Origin: Blasia pusilla
Lineage: Eukaryota; Marchantiophyta; Marchantiopsida; Blasiales
NCBI GenBank assembly: GCA_050084515.1
Contig: CM114274.1
Location: forward strand, 8,866,001 to 8,930,000
DNA: 64,000 bases
Reading direction: 5' to 3'
The notes beneath the pieces are model-generated. The model saw nothing but the letters and a program-made list of their open reading frames with translations. It made no database searches and had not been told where the DNA came from. A program made the translations under genes and the position numbers. Below are positions 10,801-21,466 of the stretch, in pieces (the stretch's first letter is position 1; each line of letters begins with the position of its first letter).

Positions 10801-12474
10801 CTAGCACCCACAGTGCTCGCAATGCTGCCAGTACGAAGGTACTCGTCCATCTGTCGTCTCCTCACTAGCCTCGGGATCTAAGGACTCTCCACTAGACCTT
10901 ACCATCGAAGTCTTCCCACTATGGCTCTCCATAGCCAACATGCCTAAATAGGCTGACGCGTGCCATCGTGGCACTGACTCCTCATCACTCTCTCTATGCC
11001 ATCGAGCTTCAGGTGCATCTTGCTGACTCAAGCATGGGCTACAACTCAATCCATCTGCATCCTGGTTGAGCGTCCCAGGTCTATGTACCACCTGAAAATC
11101 ATACTCCTGCAACAACAAAGCCCATCTCGCAAGCTTCCTTGTAAGCTTGTCAGACTCCATCAACCACGTCAGTGGTTGATGATCAGTGATGATGGTAAAG
11201 GGGTTGCCGAATAAGTAACACCTGAAATGCGCGACAACCCACACTGCAGCCAAGCACTCACCCTCATACGAGCTGTACTTTGCCTCTGCAGCGTTGTTCA
11301 AGCGGCTAGCGTAAGCCACCACAAACTTTCTACCCTCATCATCATGCTCGGTGAGCACCGCTCCAAGCCCCAACATGCTCCAATCTGTGTGCAACTTGAA
11401 AGGACGCCCCCTAATCGGTCTCCTCAAGATGGGCGTGGACGTCAACTTGTCCTTGAGCAATTGAAATGCTCGCTCCTGCTCATCCCCCCAGTGCCACTCG
11501 TGATCCACCTTGGTCAGCAAGATCAGCGGTTTTGCAATTGAACTGAATCCCTTGACATACCGCCGATAGAAGTTCGCCAATCCCATGAATGCGCAAACAC
11601 GGCTCACATCTATAAGGCGTGGAATGCGTGAGATAGCCTCTATCTTTTTCTGTTGAACACTTAGGCCCCCTAGGTATATCGTATGACCCAAGTACTCAAT
11701 CCGGTCGTAGAAGAACTTGCACTTGCTTGGATGTAGCTTCAGCCCATGTAATTGCAATCGTTGAAACACCTCCTCTAGATGTCGCTCATGCTCCTCAACC
11801 GTGGCGCTAAAGACTACGATGTCATCAATATAACACCTAGCAAAATCTATGGCAGCCAAGATCCTATCCATGACCCTCTGAAACTCAGTCGGGGCGTTCT
11901 TTAACCCAAATGGTAAGAACCACCACTAATACAAACAATCCTTCCCGTGAGGATCGATGCCCCAAAATGCCGTCTTTTGCCTGTCCTCCAATCTAATAGG
12001 CAGCTGATGGTATCCAGCTCGCAAATCCAATGAACTGAAAACCTTTGCATGACCAATCGCATCAAAGATCTCCTCAGGGGTGGGCATGGCATACCTATCG
12101 GACTTCGTCCGCTGATTGATAGGTCGGTAATCCCCACACATCCGCCTATCCGTCCAGTTGCCATGCACATCCTTCTTGGCGGGCATGATAGTGGCAGATG
12201 CATACTCCCCATGCGACATCTCCACTAGTCCTGCTCCAACCAAGTCATGGCTCCTACTCTAAATCAGAGCCCTCTCCATATCACTGTACCTTTAGGGTCG
12301 TTGGAAGATCAGCATATCACTCGACAACTCAATGCGGATCCCCGGTCTCTTCAGCGTACCCAAATCCTCCAGGCTAAACGCAAAGCAGCTCCTATAACTC
12401 TTGAGGAACTGATGTATTCGGCGCCGCTCTCCTCCTGTCAACTTAGGGCCCATATCTGGCTCCCAAGTCTCCAT
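10801..12474 (-). pseudogene. Reverse transcriptase and RNase H, left copy
   Basis: One frame is kept for 1.67 kb, with stops at 12292-12294 (TAA), near 12262 (TAG) and at 11926-11928 (TAG). RT blocks in order: CGDYRPINQ, FSSLDLRAGYHQLPI (first catalytic Asp), FLPFGLKNAPTEFQR, and CYIDDIVVFS (the YxDD site). Then come the connection (AFMGLANFYRRYVKGFS) and RNase H with HTDWSMLGLGAVL, YSSYEGECLAAV, ITDHQPLTWL and NQDADGLS. The order RT, RNase H, integrase is that of Ty3/gypsy. The TAG at 11926-11928 replaces the residue after CLY and is shared with the right copy. Confidence 0.92.
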
Positions 12475-12785
12475 CGTGACTACGGTAGGACTCTCCGGCG
12501 CGGATATCGATGATTACTATGGTGGAACCCCATCTCGAACAACACTCGACCGCTCTCCTGCAACCAACTGCAAACTCTGATCTCCTCCACATGCAATACC
12601 CCGGAACCACGCTCGATGTTGTGGCTATCATATCCTGGCGTACCTGCAAAACATCCCAAGAAGTCCAAGGGTGTCTCTCTCGATCTCCCCAGTATGTCGA
12701 TCTCCTCGGGTCTTGCCTCCACCGTCTCGGTAGGCGTGGGGCTCACCAACACAACTGCTGTGATCTGTCGCGATCTCATCCAACG

Positions 12786-13741
12786 CTACTCATTTACTCC
12801 CAAGCTAAAGATCCATGTCAAACAGTTCAAGTCCATCGCCTGATCCAAGACATGGCATCTTGATGCCTCTGATACTGACAGGACTGCCCTCACTCCTGGG
12901 AGAAATCCCATCGCCCGCTCTCTCTTTTTGGCGTTGGGCTCCACCAACCTCTGAACCTGGTCATCCCAAACCAAGCCAGGACCAGCCTCCTTGTATGCAT
13001 AGGAAGCAGGAAAACTTAGAAACGTGGGAAAGGCTGCCCGCGGCTTGCCTACCCTGTTGACCACAGTCAACAGTGGTCGATCATCGTGCCTCACTTCCTG
13101 TGATCGACGACCTGGATCCAAAATGGAATCCACTAACAAATGGGAGGAGCGCTCCACTCTCGCATACGCCCTCCATAACACCGCATGGGGCACCAAGTTG
13201 GTCCACCCTAGACGTGGGCGATGGGCTCTAGAACCTACACTCGCCGCATCCAAGAACACTGCTAGGCCAATCTAGGCACGCACCTTATGAGCACTCGTCA
13301 CCACCCGTGACCTGGAGTCTCCTAAGATGGGCACATTCTCCAAAATGTAGGCTAGAGAATGAGAGTGGTGCTCCTGCAACTGCCATAAGACCCTCAACAT
13401 CTCCCAAAACAACATGGACCGAGTGTCAGCCAACCCGCTGCCTCGTCCAGCACTCGATTGGCCTTGACATGGCCAACCAGAAATGACCAAATCAATGGTC
13501 CCTACCCGCTCTAAGTCCCGCGTCCCCAACAATGAAATATCCCTCGGTAGGGAACTCTGGAACCCCTGTATTGCAGACGCAGACAATAAGTCGAGAAAAT
13601 GTAGGCGTAATGTGCCACATGTTGTAGTGAGACGCGCCTCGCAGCATCATCACTCTCCACATACAGGTACTGTTGTACTCGCACTCTTGCGTGCAAAACA
13701 GCAGCTAACCCGATGCTAATCCCTCCAAAGAGATCTAACAC
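12786..13741 (-). pseudogene. C5 DNA methyltransferase domain (DNMT3-like), left copy
   Basis: About 320 codons in canonical motif order. Motif I is VLDLFGGISIGLAAVL at the start (SAM binding), followed by an acidic VESDDA. Motif IV is DLVISGWPCQGQSSAGRGSG, with the catalytic Cys in PCQ and LFWEMLR after it. Motif VI is YILENVPILGDSR, with the catalytic Glu in ENV. A motif VIII-like SVGSRAHRPRLGWTNL and a terminal AMDLNCLTWIF resemble DNMT3 proteins. A stop just before motif I (EEGI*VLD), one frameshift near 13590 and a TAG at 13272-13274 (TGG in the other copy) inactivate it; the catalytic motifs are intact. Plant DRM enzymes have the motif blocks permuted, so this is not a recent DRM capture. 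It would place 5-methyl marks on cytosine; the target is unknown. Confidence 0.88.
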
Positions 13742-14509
13742 TCAAATACCCTCCTCCAAGGTACACCACACAATGCGTGTGGTATCCAAGGGTGTCATCG
13801 TAGCACTCCCTGCTTCCTTGGGTTCCTCAGACCCTTCATGCTCCGGTGCAAATGCCTCGCTCCACGCGGTTTGCACGTGCTCATCTGCCAATCGTCGAAG
13901 CTCCTCAGTCGAGCCCCACAACGGCACCTCTCCTCCACGGAATGATGCGGCTACCATAACACTCCTCTCCATAGAAATTTCAGGAACGGGAGTATCCTCT
14001 GCATGGACATGTCCCTCAATCAAATCACTGGGCCAAGTGATGGCACTGCTAAATGCTACTATGATCGCCATCTCTCCTGGCCGTTGCTCGATCACTGCAC
14101 ATGTGAATCGAACGGGTAATGAGCTAAGGCGCCCATCACCTGATTGCCATCCTGGTCTGTAGGACGCTGACTCTTCCCAGTAATCCAGGGAAAACCCCAT
14201 CGGGTATAACACTGCTCCACCAACCAAGACGTTGTAGGACTCTACATCAGTCACTATCGCCTTGGCTCGCACCACTGACTCATCTGTAGGATGTCCCGGG
14301 GGAATCCTCACCACGACCTCTTGTCGGGTGATATACTGTGTGGTACTCGCTCCACCCAAGGATGTCTGTATCCGGAATGGACAACGCTCCACATTGGCTC
14401 TCGTCAAGCCCACTCCTCTGAATGACGCTTTTCCCAACATCAAGGACTGCGCTCCTAAATCCAACAAGATGCACTGCAGACTAAAAGCTCTACCTTCGGG
14501 ACTCACCAA
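13742..14509 (-). pseudogene. Retropepsin-like domain and linker to the methyltransferase, left copy
   Basis: The segment opens with CILLDLGAQSLMLGKASFRG, which resembles the aspartic protease start (hydrophobic, D-x-G-A, then LMLG). The usual D-S/T-G is D-L-G. A conserved region follows (VVVRIPPGHPTDES, ESYNVLVGGAVLYPMGFSLD), then a linker rich in acidic residues that ends at MTPLDTTRIVWC, just before the methyltransferase. The right copy keeps the linker and methyltransferase motif I in one ORF, so this belongs to the same polyprotein. Its job would be polyprotein cleavage; the altered triad leaves activity doubtful. Confidence 0.7.
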
Positions 14510-14688
14510 CTAGAAGACCTCTCCTCGGTTATCCAGCAACACAACACCAAGAGAAGCCATGGCACGCTCTATTGAGGGTCTAGCGAGCATCTCCGCCATC
14601 CTAGCAGCCGCAGCCTGCCATGAATCTCACGTGGATGGCCCAAGCATCCGCTCCAAGGGCAGGTCCATCACCTCCTCTACAATCACCT

Positions 14689-15225
14689 CTAAACATGATC
14701 CAAGAACTCTAACTCCACGCTCACATAGCGTAGCGGCCAGCCAAAAAGCCTCGGCGGGCGTACCCCCACCGTCATAACATCGAAAGCGGAAAATAAAGAA
14801 GCGCGGTACACAATGGTGGCCGCCCCCAACAACGTGCTCGACACATGCCCCTCTTGAGCATCAACAATAGTAGTCGTCGCACTCGCTTCTCCCATCGCCC
14901 TACGTGCCTGCACACCAACAATGTCACCAACTCTCCACAAACTCTGATCAGGACCCATCGATGGGGTCCTCCTTGCCTCGGACAATGTGAAAGACTAAGG
15001 AAGCGTAGTCTTTTTCATGGCTTCCCCTCGTTGTGGATCCAATTCTACGGATGCTCCATGCGTCACAACTGCGGCGGCCTCCATCTGGGCAACCCCGCAC
15101 ATCCAACCAGGATCCTCCATATCTCTGGCTGCTCCATATGATGTCGATGCCACGGATCCGGCATCGAGTAATCTCAATGCCATAGCGGCAATCTGCTCAT
15201 GTAGCTGATGTATCTGAGCAGCCAC
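14689..15225 (-). pseudogene. Gag-protease linker region, left copy
   Basis: Two ORFs in the same position as 47950-48502 of the right copy. The first is helical and Met/Ala-rich (QIHQLHEQIAAMALRLLDAG); the second runs from TPSMGPDQSLWRVGDIVGVQ to VELEFLDHV. I recognise no domain. The helical part may be a short coiled coil. It sits between the zinc knuckles and the protease, as the spacer of a long gag-pol polyprotein would. Confidence 0.55.
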
Positions 15226-16245
15226 CTAGCCTCACGCGCGGCATCTCCCTCGACGCGTCTAGGTGGTAGGACTCTACCTCCTCCACGGGAAACTCCACCA
15301 TGTCGGGCAACTCCAGCTCCTCGTCCCCCAACAAGACCACCTAGTACATGATCTTTAGGCCCACCTAGACCGACTACTCGCTCTGGTCCCTTCTCTGGCC
15401 CTCGGTCCGGACATAACTCACGATGTAAACTGAAACACCTGGTGCGTATATGACCATACCTCTGACAATAGTCACACTGATAACCTCCTGATGCAGCACC
15501 ATCTCCTCCTCCATGCTGAGGCACACGTCCATGACCCTGACGAGTGCAATCACGTTGATGATGGGCTCCCTCACATGACCAACAAGTAATAGTAGGCAAT
15601 TTCTGCTGAGCTGCAAATGAAGGCGCAGGTCTTTGTGGCACAGCCTCCCAGTATCCTCCTTGAGCTCGTGGTGCCGCAATCAACCTATCTCGGAGTCCAT
15701 GTTGCTGCACAAGTGGTGCACACAATCGCGACTGCTCTCGCCCAGAACCCGTGGTGGCTACGCTCTCCTCCGCCATGTTGCGCTCAATGTTCTCGGCGGT
15801 TCTAAAAAAATCTCTCAACGTAGGGGAGGTGTTCATAAGAAGCACCCCTTCCCGCACCCGTGTCCGCAGGGTCCGGTCCAGCATCGCGTACCATGACTGG
15901 ATAGCCTGAGCCTCTGTCACCCCTGAGTGACGTTGATCAACCGGAGCAAGCGAGTGTAAGCCTCACGCAAACTCTCACCTGGGCGCCTCTGGAAGTCGTG
16001 GATGCTCCGCAACTTCTCCGTCGGTACCCCCCGGTAGCTCGCCCTAAACTCAGCAAAGAACTCAACCACATGGTTGAACCTAAGACAAACCCGACTGGAC
16101 GATGCAACTGCCCAGTCTGACTCACCCCTCCTAGTACATCACTAGTGGAAGACGAAGTAGCCTCTCCTAACTCCTCCTCCTCATCTAGGAATGGCTCTGT
16201 CCATGACACGTAATGTGGGTCGTAGTAGAGTCTCCACGCCTCTCA
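15226..16245 (-). pseudogene. Gag capsid/nucleocapsid region, left copy
   Basis: The segment starts with WRLYYDPHYVSWTEPFLDEE and carries a capsid-like part after a frameshift (ESLREAYTRLLRLINV-type, then QAIQSWYAMLDRTLRTRVRE and RDFFRTAENIERNMAEE). It has two zinc knuckles: CWSCEGAHHQRDC (one residue short of the usual spacing) and CDYCQRYGHIRTRC (CX2CX4HX4C). A Gly/Arg-rich tail follows (GGLVGGRGAGVARHGG). Compared with the right copy, about 400 bp of the N-terminal gag is deleted near 16240, at a short GAGGC(G/A)TGG homology. Gag would package the element RNA. Confidence 0.75.
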
Positions 16246-17317
16246 AAGTCCTGAAAGGACGCTGTAATGGCCCTCATTCCCCTCTCACACAATCACTCTC
16301 AACCTTGCGAGTAATCCCTCAATCACTCATCCCAAACATGCGGCACTCGATCTACACTCTCCCTCCCCGAGACGTGTAACATGTGGCAACAAGCGGCGTG
16401 GTGCGGCAAATCGACCAGGCTATCATCTCATCGAAAACCTACCCTCAACTTTGGACATCCCACACAGGTCTATGTCCCCTAAACCACATACATAAATGAT
16501 GCTCCCAACATCCACACACCCAATAACCCAAATAAACTACCCAGATCCCAAAATCCCTCACACGTGCAGGGTAAAGGACCAGAATGGGTAACCTGAACAC
16601 ATGTCGATGTCGCTCCTCAGCAACTCAAAATCTCGACCCCAACTTGGTCGTGGAGACAACTCCTCCAATCAGCAAGTCATACTCCTCCCGTAGTAACGCT
16701 GCTTAAAACTCCTTGATGGATAGTGCGGTTCCAGCGGAACGGTGCGGCGTTGCACGCGGCACGGAATGGCTACAAACAGCACGGCCCTCGATGGTGGGAT
16801 GCGGCACTCGGCGGCATACCCTCCTCAATCAACAATAAACCCACACTCTGCTCCACAATGACGGTACGGCTCCGTGATCGAGACACTGCGGTGCGGCCAC
16901 GAGCGGCATGGCGCGGCAATCGACGACGCGTTGCGGCTACGGGCGTCATGGCACGGTACTCAATCATCGTCGAGCGGCTACCAATCACAACATAGCATCA
17001 AGAAATCAAAACTCAAACACCATAACCGGAGGTCATCTACCATCACCGGTTGATGACGAAACTGCGATGACGGTGGCGGCCAAACCAAAGTATGTGGTGG
17101 CGGCGCAAGTCACAGAATCAACGGTGGTCGTGGGAGACCCTCCACTTCGTACTGGCGGAAATGGCAACCAAAGGGTGGACAACGGCCGAATGTAGCTCTG
17201 AGCAACACTGGGCAACGGCAACCACCGACAGTGGACCGTGATGGTGACGGTTGACCATTGATGGTGACGACGGACTGTTGACGGTGACGATTGACTGTTG
17301 GCGATGACGATCTCTCT
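16246..17317 (-). other. Leader between the 5' terminal region and gag, left copy
   Basis: About 1.1 kb with no sustained frame. In element direction it contains repeated CACCGTCAACAGT-like phrases (17200-17310), a GC-rich part with GCCGCACCG phrases, and near 16560-16590 the conserved GGTTACCCATTCTGGTCC, which is also in the right copy and in the 2741-3894 element. TGGTCC could be the start of a primer-binding site, but I cannot assign the tRNA. Confidence 0.5.
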
Positions 17318-17809
17318 TTGTAAAGTAAGATCCAATCTCTCTCTACACCATCTCACACCATAGCTCTCAAAGGTGTGCACTCTCTCTCATGTCAAACCAA
17401 ACCCACTCTCCTAATGAGAGGCTTGGGTTACACTCACAAGGCAAGGGACCATAGCTCCGCCGTCTCATGCCAAGAGGTTCAACAAAGAGAGAATGAGCTC
17501 TCAAGCTCTCTCTCCTTGAGGTATACCCCTCCCCTCTCCCAAGCTCTCTCCATGGTAACCTATTCTCCCAAGTGACCTCCTTGGCTCTTAACCTGATGTA
17601 GGAGGTCAAGGGTCACTTACCAAAAATAGAAAGTCGATCATATACTCAAAATGGTACTTACCTAAATAGTAAGTTCCTTAATATGGCTCCAAATGAGCCT
17701 CAGGTTTCTCGGATCCTCAACAAGTCATCCTCGACCTACTGAGCGTGTCCTCCACTACTCACGAAGGCGCTCTACTAGATCTCACTGATCTATCCTAAAA
17801 GACGTGACA
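17318..17809 (-). repeat. 5' terminal region of the left element (LTR-like)
   Basis: It starts TGTCACGTCTTTTAGG and runs to ATTGGATCTTACTTTACA in element direction. It matches 53942-54457 and, from 17600 down, 44450-44767. Repeated GAGAGAG and CCATGGAGAGAGCTTGGG phrases are conserved in all three. It would act as promoter/U3 if the element uses normal LTRs, but no partner copy exists at the 3' end of this element. Confidence 0.8.
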
Positions 17810-17814
17810 AGTAT

Positions 17815-19181
17815 GATGACATGTTTCTTCAGAGAAAGTAGAAGCATTCAGATGAGGATTCTCCATCACAAAGTTCATTGTTATGGAAGTTATTTGGTGC
17901 CAAAAATTATAATTGGTAGATCATTTGAAATGATCTCAGTTTGTTATACAAATTGGCAGCATTACCATCATCTTCAAAGAGGGAGATATCTCTCAAATAT
18001 GTAAGGATTGATTCCAATGAGTCACATAAAGTAGTAACGACTTGCCAACGTGACAACCAAAATTTTTTATGATAACTTTTCATAACCTTATGAGAATTGT
18101 TCAACTTCTCTAGCAAAGTTGGCAGACCAGATTTCCTCTTAAAAGACCTTCTAAAACATTCAATTACGACATTCAAGATCAAATCTACTTATCCATATAT
18201 ATTTTTGCAACCTACACTTTTGGTTGCTATTAAAGAAATCAAGTTCGTCCTATATACCACACAATGTACATACAACACAAAGGCATTTTTCGTCTATTTT
18301 AACTGAGATTCTATTCCATTAAAACTCCCTACCATAGTGGAAGCTCCATCAGTTCCAAAGGCCACCATTTTTTATCCTTCTAGTCCCCAATCCTTTATCA
18401 ACTCCAACAGATTGTTAGTGATTGCATTTTCACATTTTTCTAGAGATTGTAGCAATCCTATAAAGGAACTCTCAACTTGGCCCTTATCTAAGTAGGTTAA
18501 AAGCACAATGAGATATTTAATTTAGAAATAGATATATCAGCGGATTCATCAATCATGATCCCAAAGAAAGGAGATTGTTGCACTTTAGAAAGGTTTTTCT
18601 AAGAAGAACGTGGCTATTATAATAACATATATATATCAACACAACCTTTTTCATCTCGGTACAAGTCACGGGTTATAGGTGCCTTCACACAAATCAATAA
18701 CTTACAAAGATTTGAGAATTTGTGAATGGCAAGGATTCCTTTGCAATACAATACTCTCATTTGAATAGAGTCAAAAGAGCAAGATCCGATTTGTGGTGGC
18801 TATAGCCTTGGCCATGGATTTGTTTCCTTTATTCACGGCCCATGCAAGCTTCATGTGCTCGTTTGATTTACCATGATATGTGAAGGCCAAAAAATTTCAG
18901 TTTATAACACCATCCCTAGCAAAAGAGCTTTTCCCCTTACCTTGTCTACAAACTTTGCAAAAACTCCTACCAATTTCTATATGGAATTCTATCCAATCAA
19001 ACAAGGTATACCAAATGTCCTTCCAAGCCAATTGATTTTTCTCACTCGGAATTATTGAATGAGCATTTGATTTGTCCCCTTCTCTCCCATCCAATGATCT
19101 TGATCTATTGCTATCCTCTCCAAAGTCTTGACTAACATCCTTATATAGCATCTCATTCATAGTTTGTTGTCTCTTAGCCAC
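17815..19181 (-). pseudogene. hAT transposase, N-terminal half
   Basis: Read on the minus strand from about 19160. First a TTF-type zinc-finger start (IEIGRSFCKVCRQGKGKSSF, then YHGKSNEHMKLAWA). Next come LELIKDWGLEG and MVAFGTDGASTMVG with the catalytic-core DGAS, then LYVHCVVYRTNLISL, and HKKFWLSRWQVVTTLCDSLE with SILTYLRDISLF. It ends with ENPHLNASTFSEETCHHT next to the insertion. These are landmarks of ZMYM/ZNF862-like hAT proteins. Several stops and frame changes are present. The other half is at 8351-9117. Confidence 0.8.
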
Positions 19182-20039
19182 GTAGAGGCCAAGAGAGTTT
19201 GGACTATGATGTAGATACTTAATTAGGGTGCAAATAACCTAATGTACTCTAAGTGTTGGTTATGCAAAAATGATCTTCAGTGAAGTAACCCAAACCCACA
19301 ATCCCTAAAACCTCACTTGTGGCTTTCAACCCTAAGCAAGAATCTAAGCAAAGCCACAAAAGCTGCACAACATGAACCTCTCAGTTACAAGGCGATAAAG
19401 AAACAAAGAAGCTCACGAACAATCTTGTAGGAAAAATAACAAGTGCCAAGGGGTGGTCGTAGTAGCATGTAAGTGTAGTGAGTGAAGCTACATGTAACCA
19501 TTAAGCAAACAAGAGGAAGTGGACAGAAGGAAGATGCCCGTGTCAAATGAGTAGCAACACTAGTAAGTGGCAAGCCACAAGCCATGGGAAAAGACACTAC
19601 AACAATCGAGGAGAGATTATCAATTGGGAGGTAGTAGCAAATGCCAACCACCTACAAAGGCAAAGGTGTGTATCGAGTAGACTCAGCAGAGATGCCAAGA
19701 GAGCCAAAAATGAAAAGCTTCAAAAGAGTCCAGACTCCAATTTTTAGAGCCCTAGATAGAGAATAAGTTGAGAGGATCAATACATCTACCCAACTGCCAC
19801 AACAAAAATGAAACACAATTGATATGAACCATAGAGCAATGGCTAGAAAATTGTGTGCATGAAGAAGCTGCAAATAAGCGGCAACTATAACAACGTGTTA
19901 TTGGTCACATGCAACTCTAGCATTATTGCAACACAAAATGACATCACGTAATGCAAAGTAACTCCAACAGACTCCAACGCAGGTCACAACCAATGTAAAT
20001 CAGAAAAAGGAAATTGGCAAACTCCAACACGGTCACACG
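19182..20039. other. Spacer, no gene recognised
   Basis: This is the 5' side of the hAT element and unassigned sequence. I could not find the hAT terminal inverted repeat with confidence. ORFs are short and without domains. Confidence 0.4.
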
Positions 20040-20140
20040 TCAAATCTGACTACAGTAGTGTAGAGAGATTGAGTGAGATCCACTTGATTTAATTTGAGAT
20101 ATTTTGGTACTTCTCATCTCAATGTTTAGATGCCATATAA
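20040..20140 (+). repeat. Fragment of a terminal repeat of the methyltransferase-element family
   Basis: GTAGAGAGATTGAG is followed by AATTTGAGATATTTTGGTAC, CTTCTCATCTCAATGTTTAG and ATGCC. This parallels the junction at 54430-54500 (GAGAGAGATTGG, AATTGGAGATATTTTGGTAC, CTTCTTGTCTCATTGTTTGG, ATGCC). So the 5' terminal region joined directly to the 3' terminal block exists at more than one place. Only about 100 bp is recognisable. Confidence 0.55.
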
Positions 20141-21292
20141 CAATACAATGAATGCACTCTCGCTGAGACTTGGAGAGCGGCCAAGAGCCTAGGCCTAAAG
20201 CAAAACCTATGTACAAGTCATAGATTGCAGCAAATTATAAATGAGAGTGGAAACTCGAGAGGATTTAGGAATGAGCATCGAGCAAGGATTCAAGGAGGCA
20301 TGCAAATGGTAGCCCCTCCCATCCTCTCCTCACTACCCCTCTGCCCTTGGGCGCCACTGGCCCCAATTTGTTGCGTGGCTCTTGCCTTCTCCCAAGAATC
20401 GACTCTCTACCTTGGTCGTCTGGCAACTTGCCCTACAATGGAGGGTTGTGATGAACTAGATTGCATCATTCAGATGTACTCCTCCCAATTGTTACTTCCT
20501 AATTGGAGAACCCTTCCAATTTTCCAACAAACAAAATTTTATGCGGTAGTAAACCGGTATACCTTGTTTGGCTTACAACTACAAAACGATTGGATTTTTT
20601 TTGGAATCTCCACTTTCCACCAGATATTCCCTGGAACTCGACTTAGTTCTATCGTCTCAATTCCCGGCCAGCATGTTGCTAAGAAATCTGCATTCCTTAT
20701 AAAAAATGCAACTAGAAAACTAAGGGAGGCCGTAGAATCATGAGAACTTAGCCAGCTAGGTATTCTCATAGGAGTCATAGTCCCACTTCACCACAAACAT
20801 TGCGTGAAAGCAAACAAAAGAGAGTGAAAAGAATAGGGTCTATTCTAAGAGGGGTATTTTTTGCACTTGTACTTCTTTTCTTGTACAAAGAAAATTTTAT
20901 ACAAAATAAAAATCCATTTGAAAATATAAAGTTTATAATTAACTTAAAATTATTAATTAATAAGTTTTTATTCATTAATTAATAGTGAATTTTTAATATG
21001 TATGTTTTCTTTTAACATATTGGACTTCTTCTAGCACTCATACATTGGAGTATAATAGAGACATGGGAACCACTAGGAAATATGGTGGAATTAAGACGAC
21101 AATATTTACATGGACCAAAATCTTATTTGATAGTGATGTAAAGTGGAAAAATACTCTCACTAGTCCTTTGAGACCACCTTGCACATTTGAGAGGATGAGA
21201 GTGGCTTTGCTCCATACAACATTCTTTGATTAGAAAAAAATTTATATGATGAGAAAAGGTGCGTGGGTCAATTTTCTCGGAGGACATCTTTA
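20141..21292. other. Unassigned sequence with one 172-codon open frame
   Basis: A plus-strand frame is open from 20225 to 20743 (phrases MVAPPILSSLPLCPWAPLAP and NRYTLFGLQLQNDWIFFGIS), but it begins at a non-ATG codon and matches no family I know. It is more likely decayed repeat DNA than a gene. The rest is AT-rich. Confidence 0.35.
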
Positions 21293-21466
21293 TCTATATT
21301 ATTATTGGAGCTAGAGTGCTTTCTTGATTTGCAAACACCTTTGTGATTGACATGTGGCAACTGGGCAACAAGAAAATGTTTCCTATTCTATTGGCAGCAA
21401 GAAAAGAAATTGTGTGCACCACGATTAGTCCCTACACTCCCGTGCAGGACACGGGCTACACACTAG
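21293..21466 (+). mobile_element. Short non-autonomous Helitron, 174 bp
   Basis: It starts TCTATATTATTATTGG after an A (21292) and ends with CTAG before a T (21467), so the insertion lies between A and T as Helitrons require. A perfect 6-bp hairpin, CCCGTG-CAGGA-CACGGG, sits at 21439-21455, seven bases before CTAG. It has no coding capacity. Confidence 0.75.

Larger units (their letters stand above)
9118..17809 (-). mobile_element. Ty3/gypsy-type retroelement with a DNA methyltransferase and a PHD finger, left copy
   Basis: An 8692-bp insertion in a hAT gene. It is flanked by 5-bp target copies that differ at one base (minus strand ATACT at 17810-17814 and ATATT at 9113-9117), and the hAT frame resumes directly beyond them, so both ends are exact. 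In its own direction it starts TGTCACGTC, then has about 0.5 kb of terminal sequence, a 1.1-kb leader, gag with two zinc knuckles, linker, retropepsin-like domain, C5 methyltransferase, RT, RNase H, integrase and PHD finger, and ends GCGCATGAC. Frameshifts, stops and a gag deletion make it defective. No sequence from the 5' end is repeated at the 3' end, so ordinary LTRs are missing. The parts are annotated separately. Confidence 0.9.

Noticed and set aside
12786-13741. Host DNA methyltransferase gene nested in or next to the retroelement
   Set aside because: The same enzyme lies at the same place in both copies and shares an ORF with the protease linker in the right copy.
20225-20743. 172-codon plus-strand ORF
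   Set aside because: Non-ATG start, no recognised domain, surrounded by repeat fragments.
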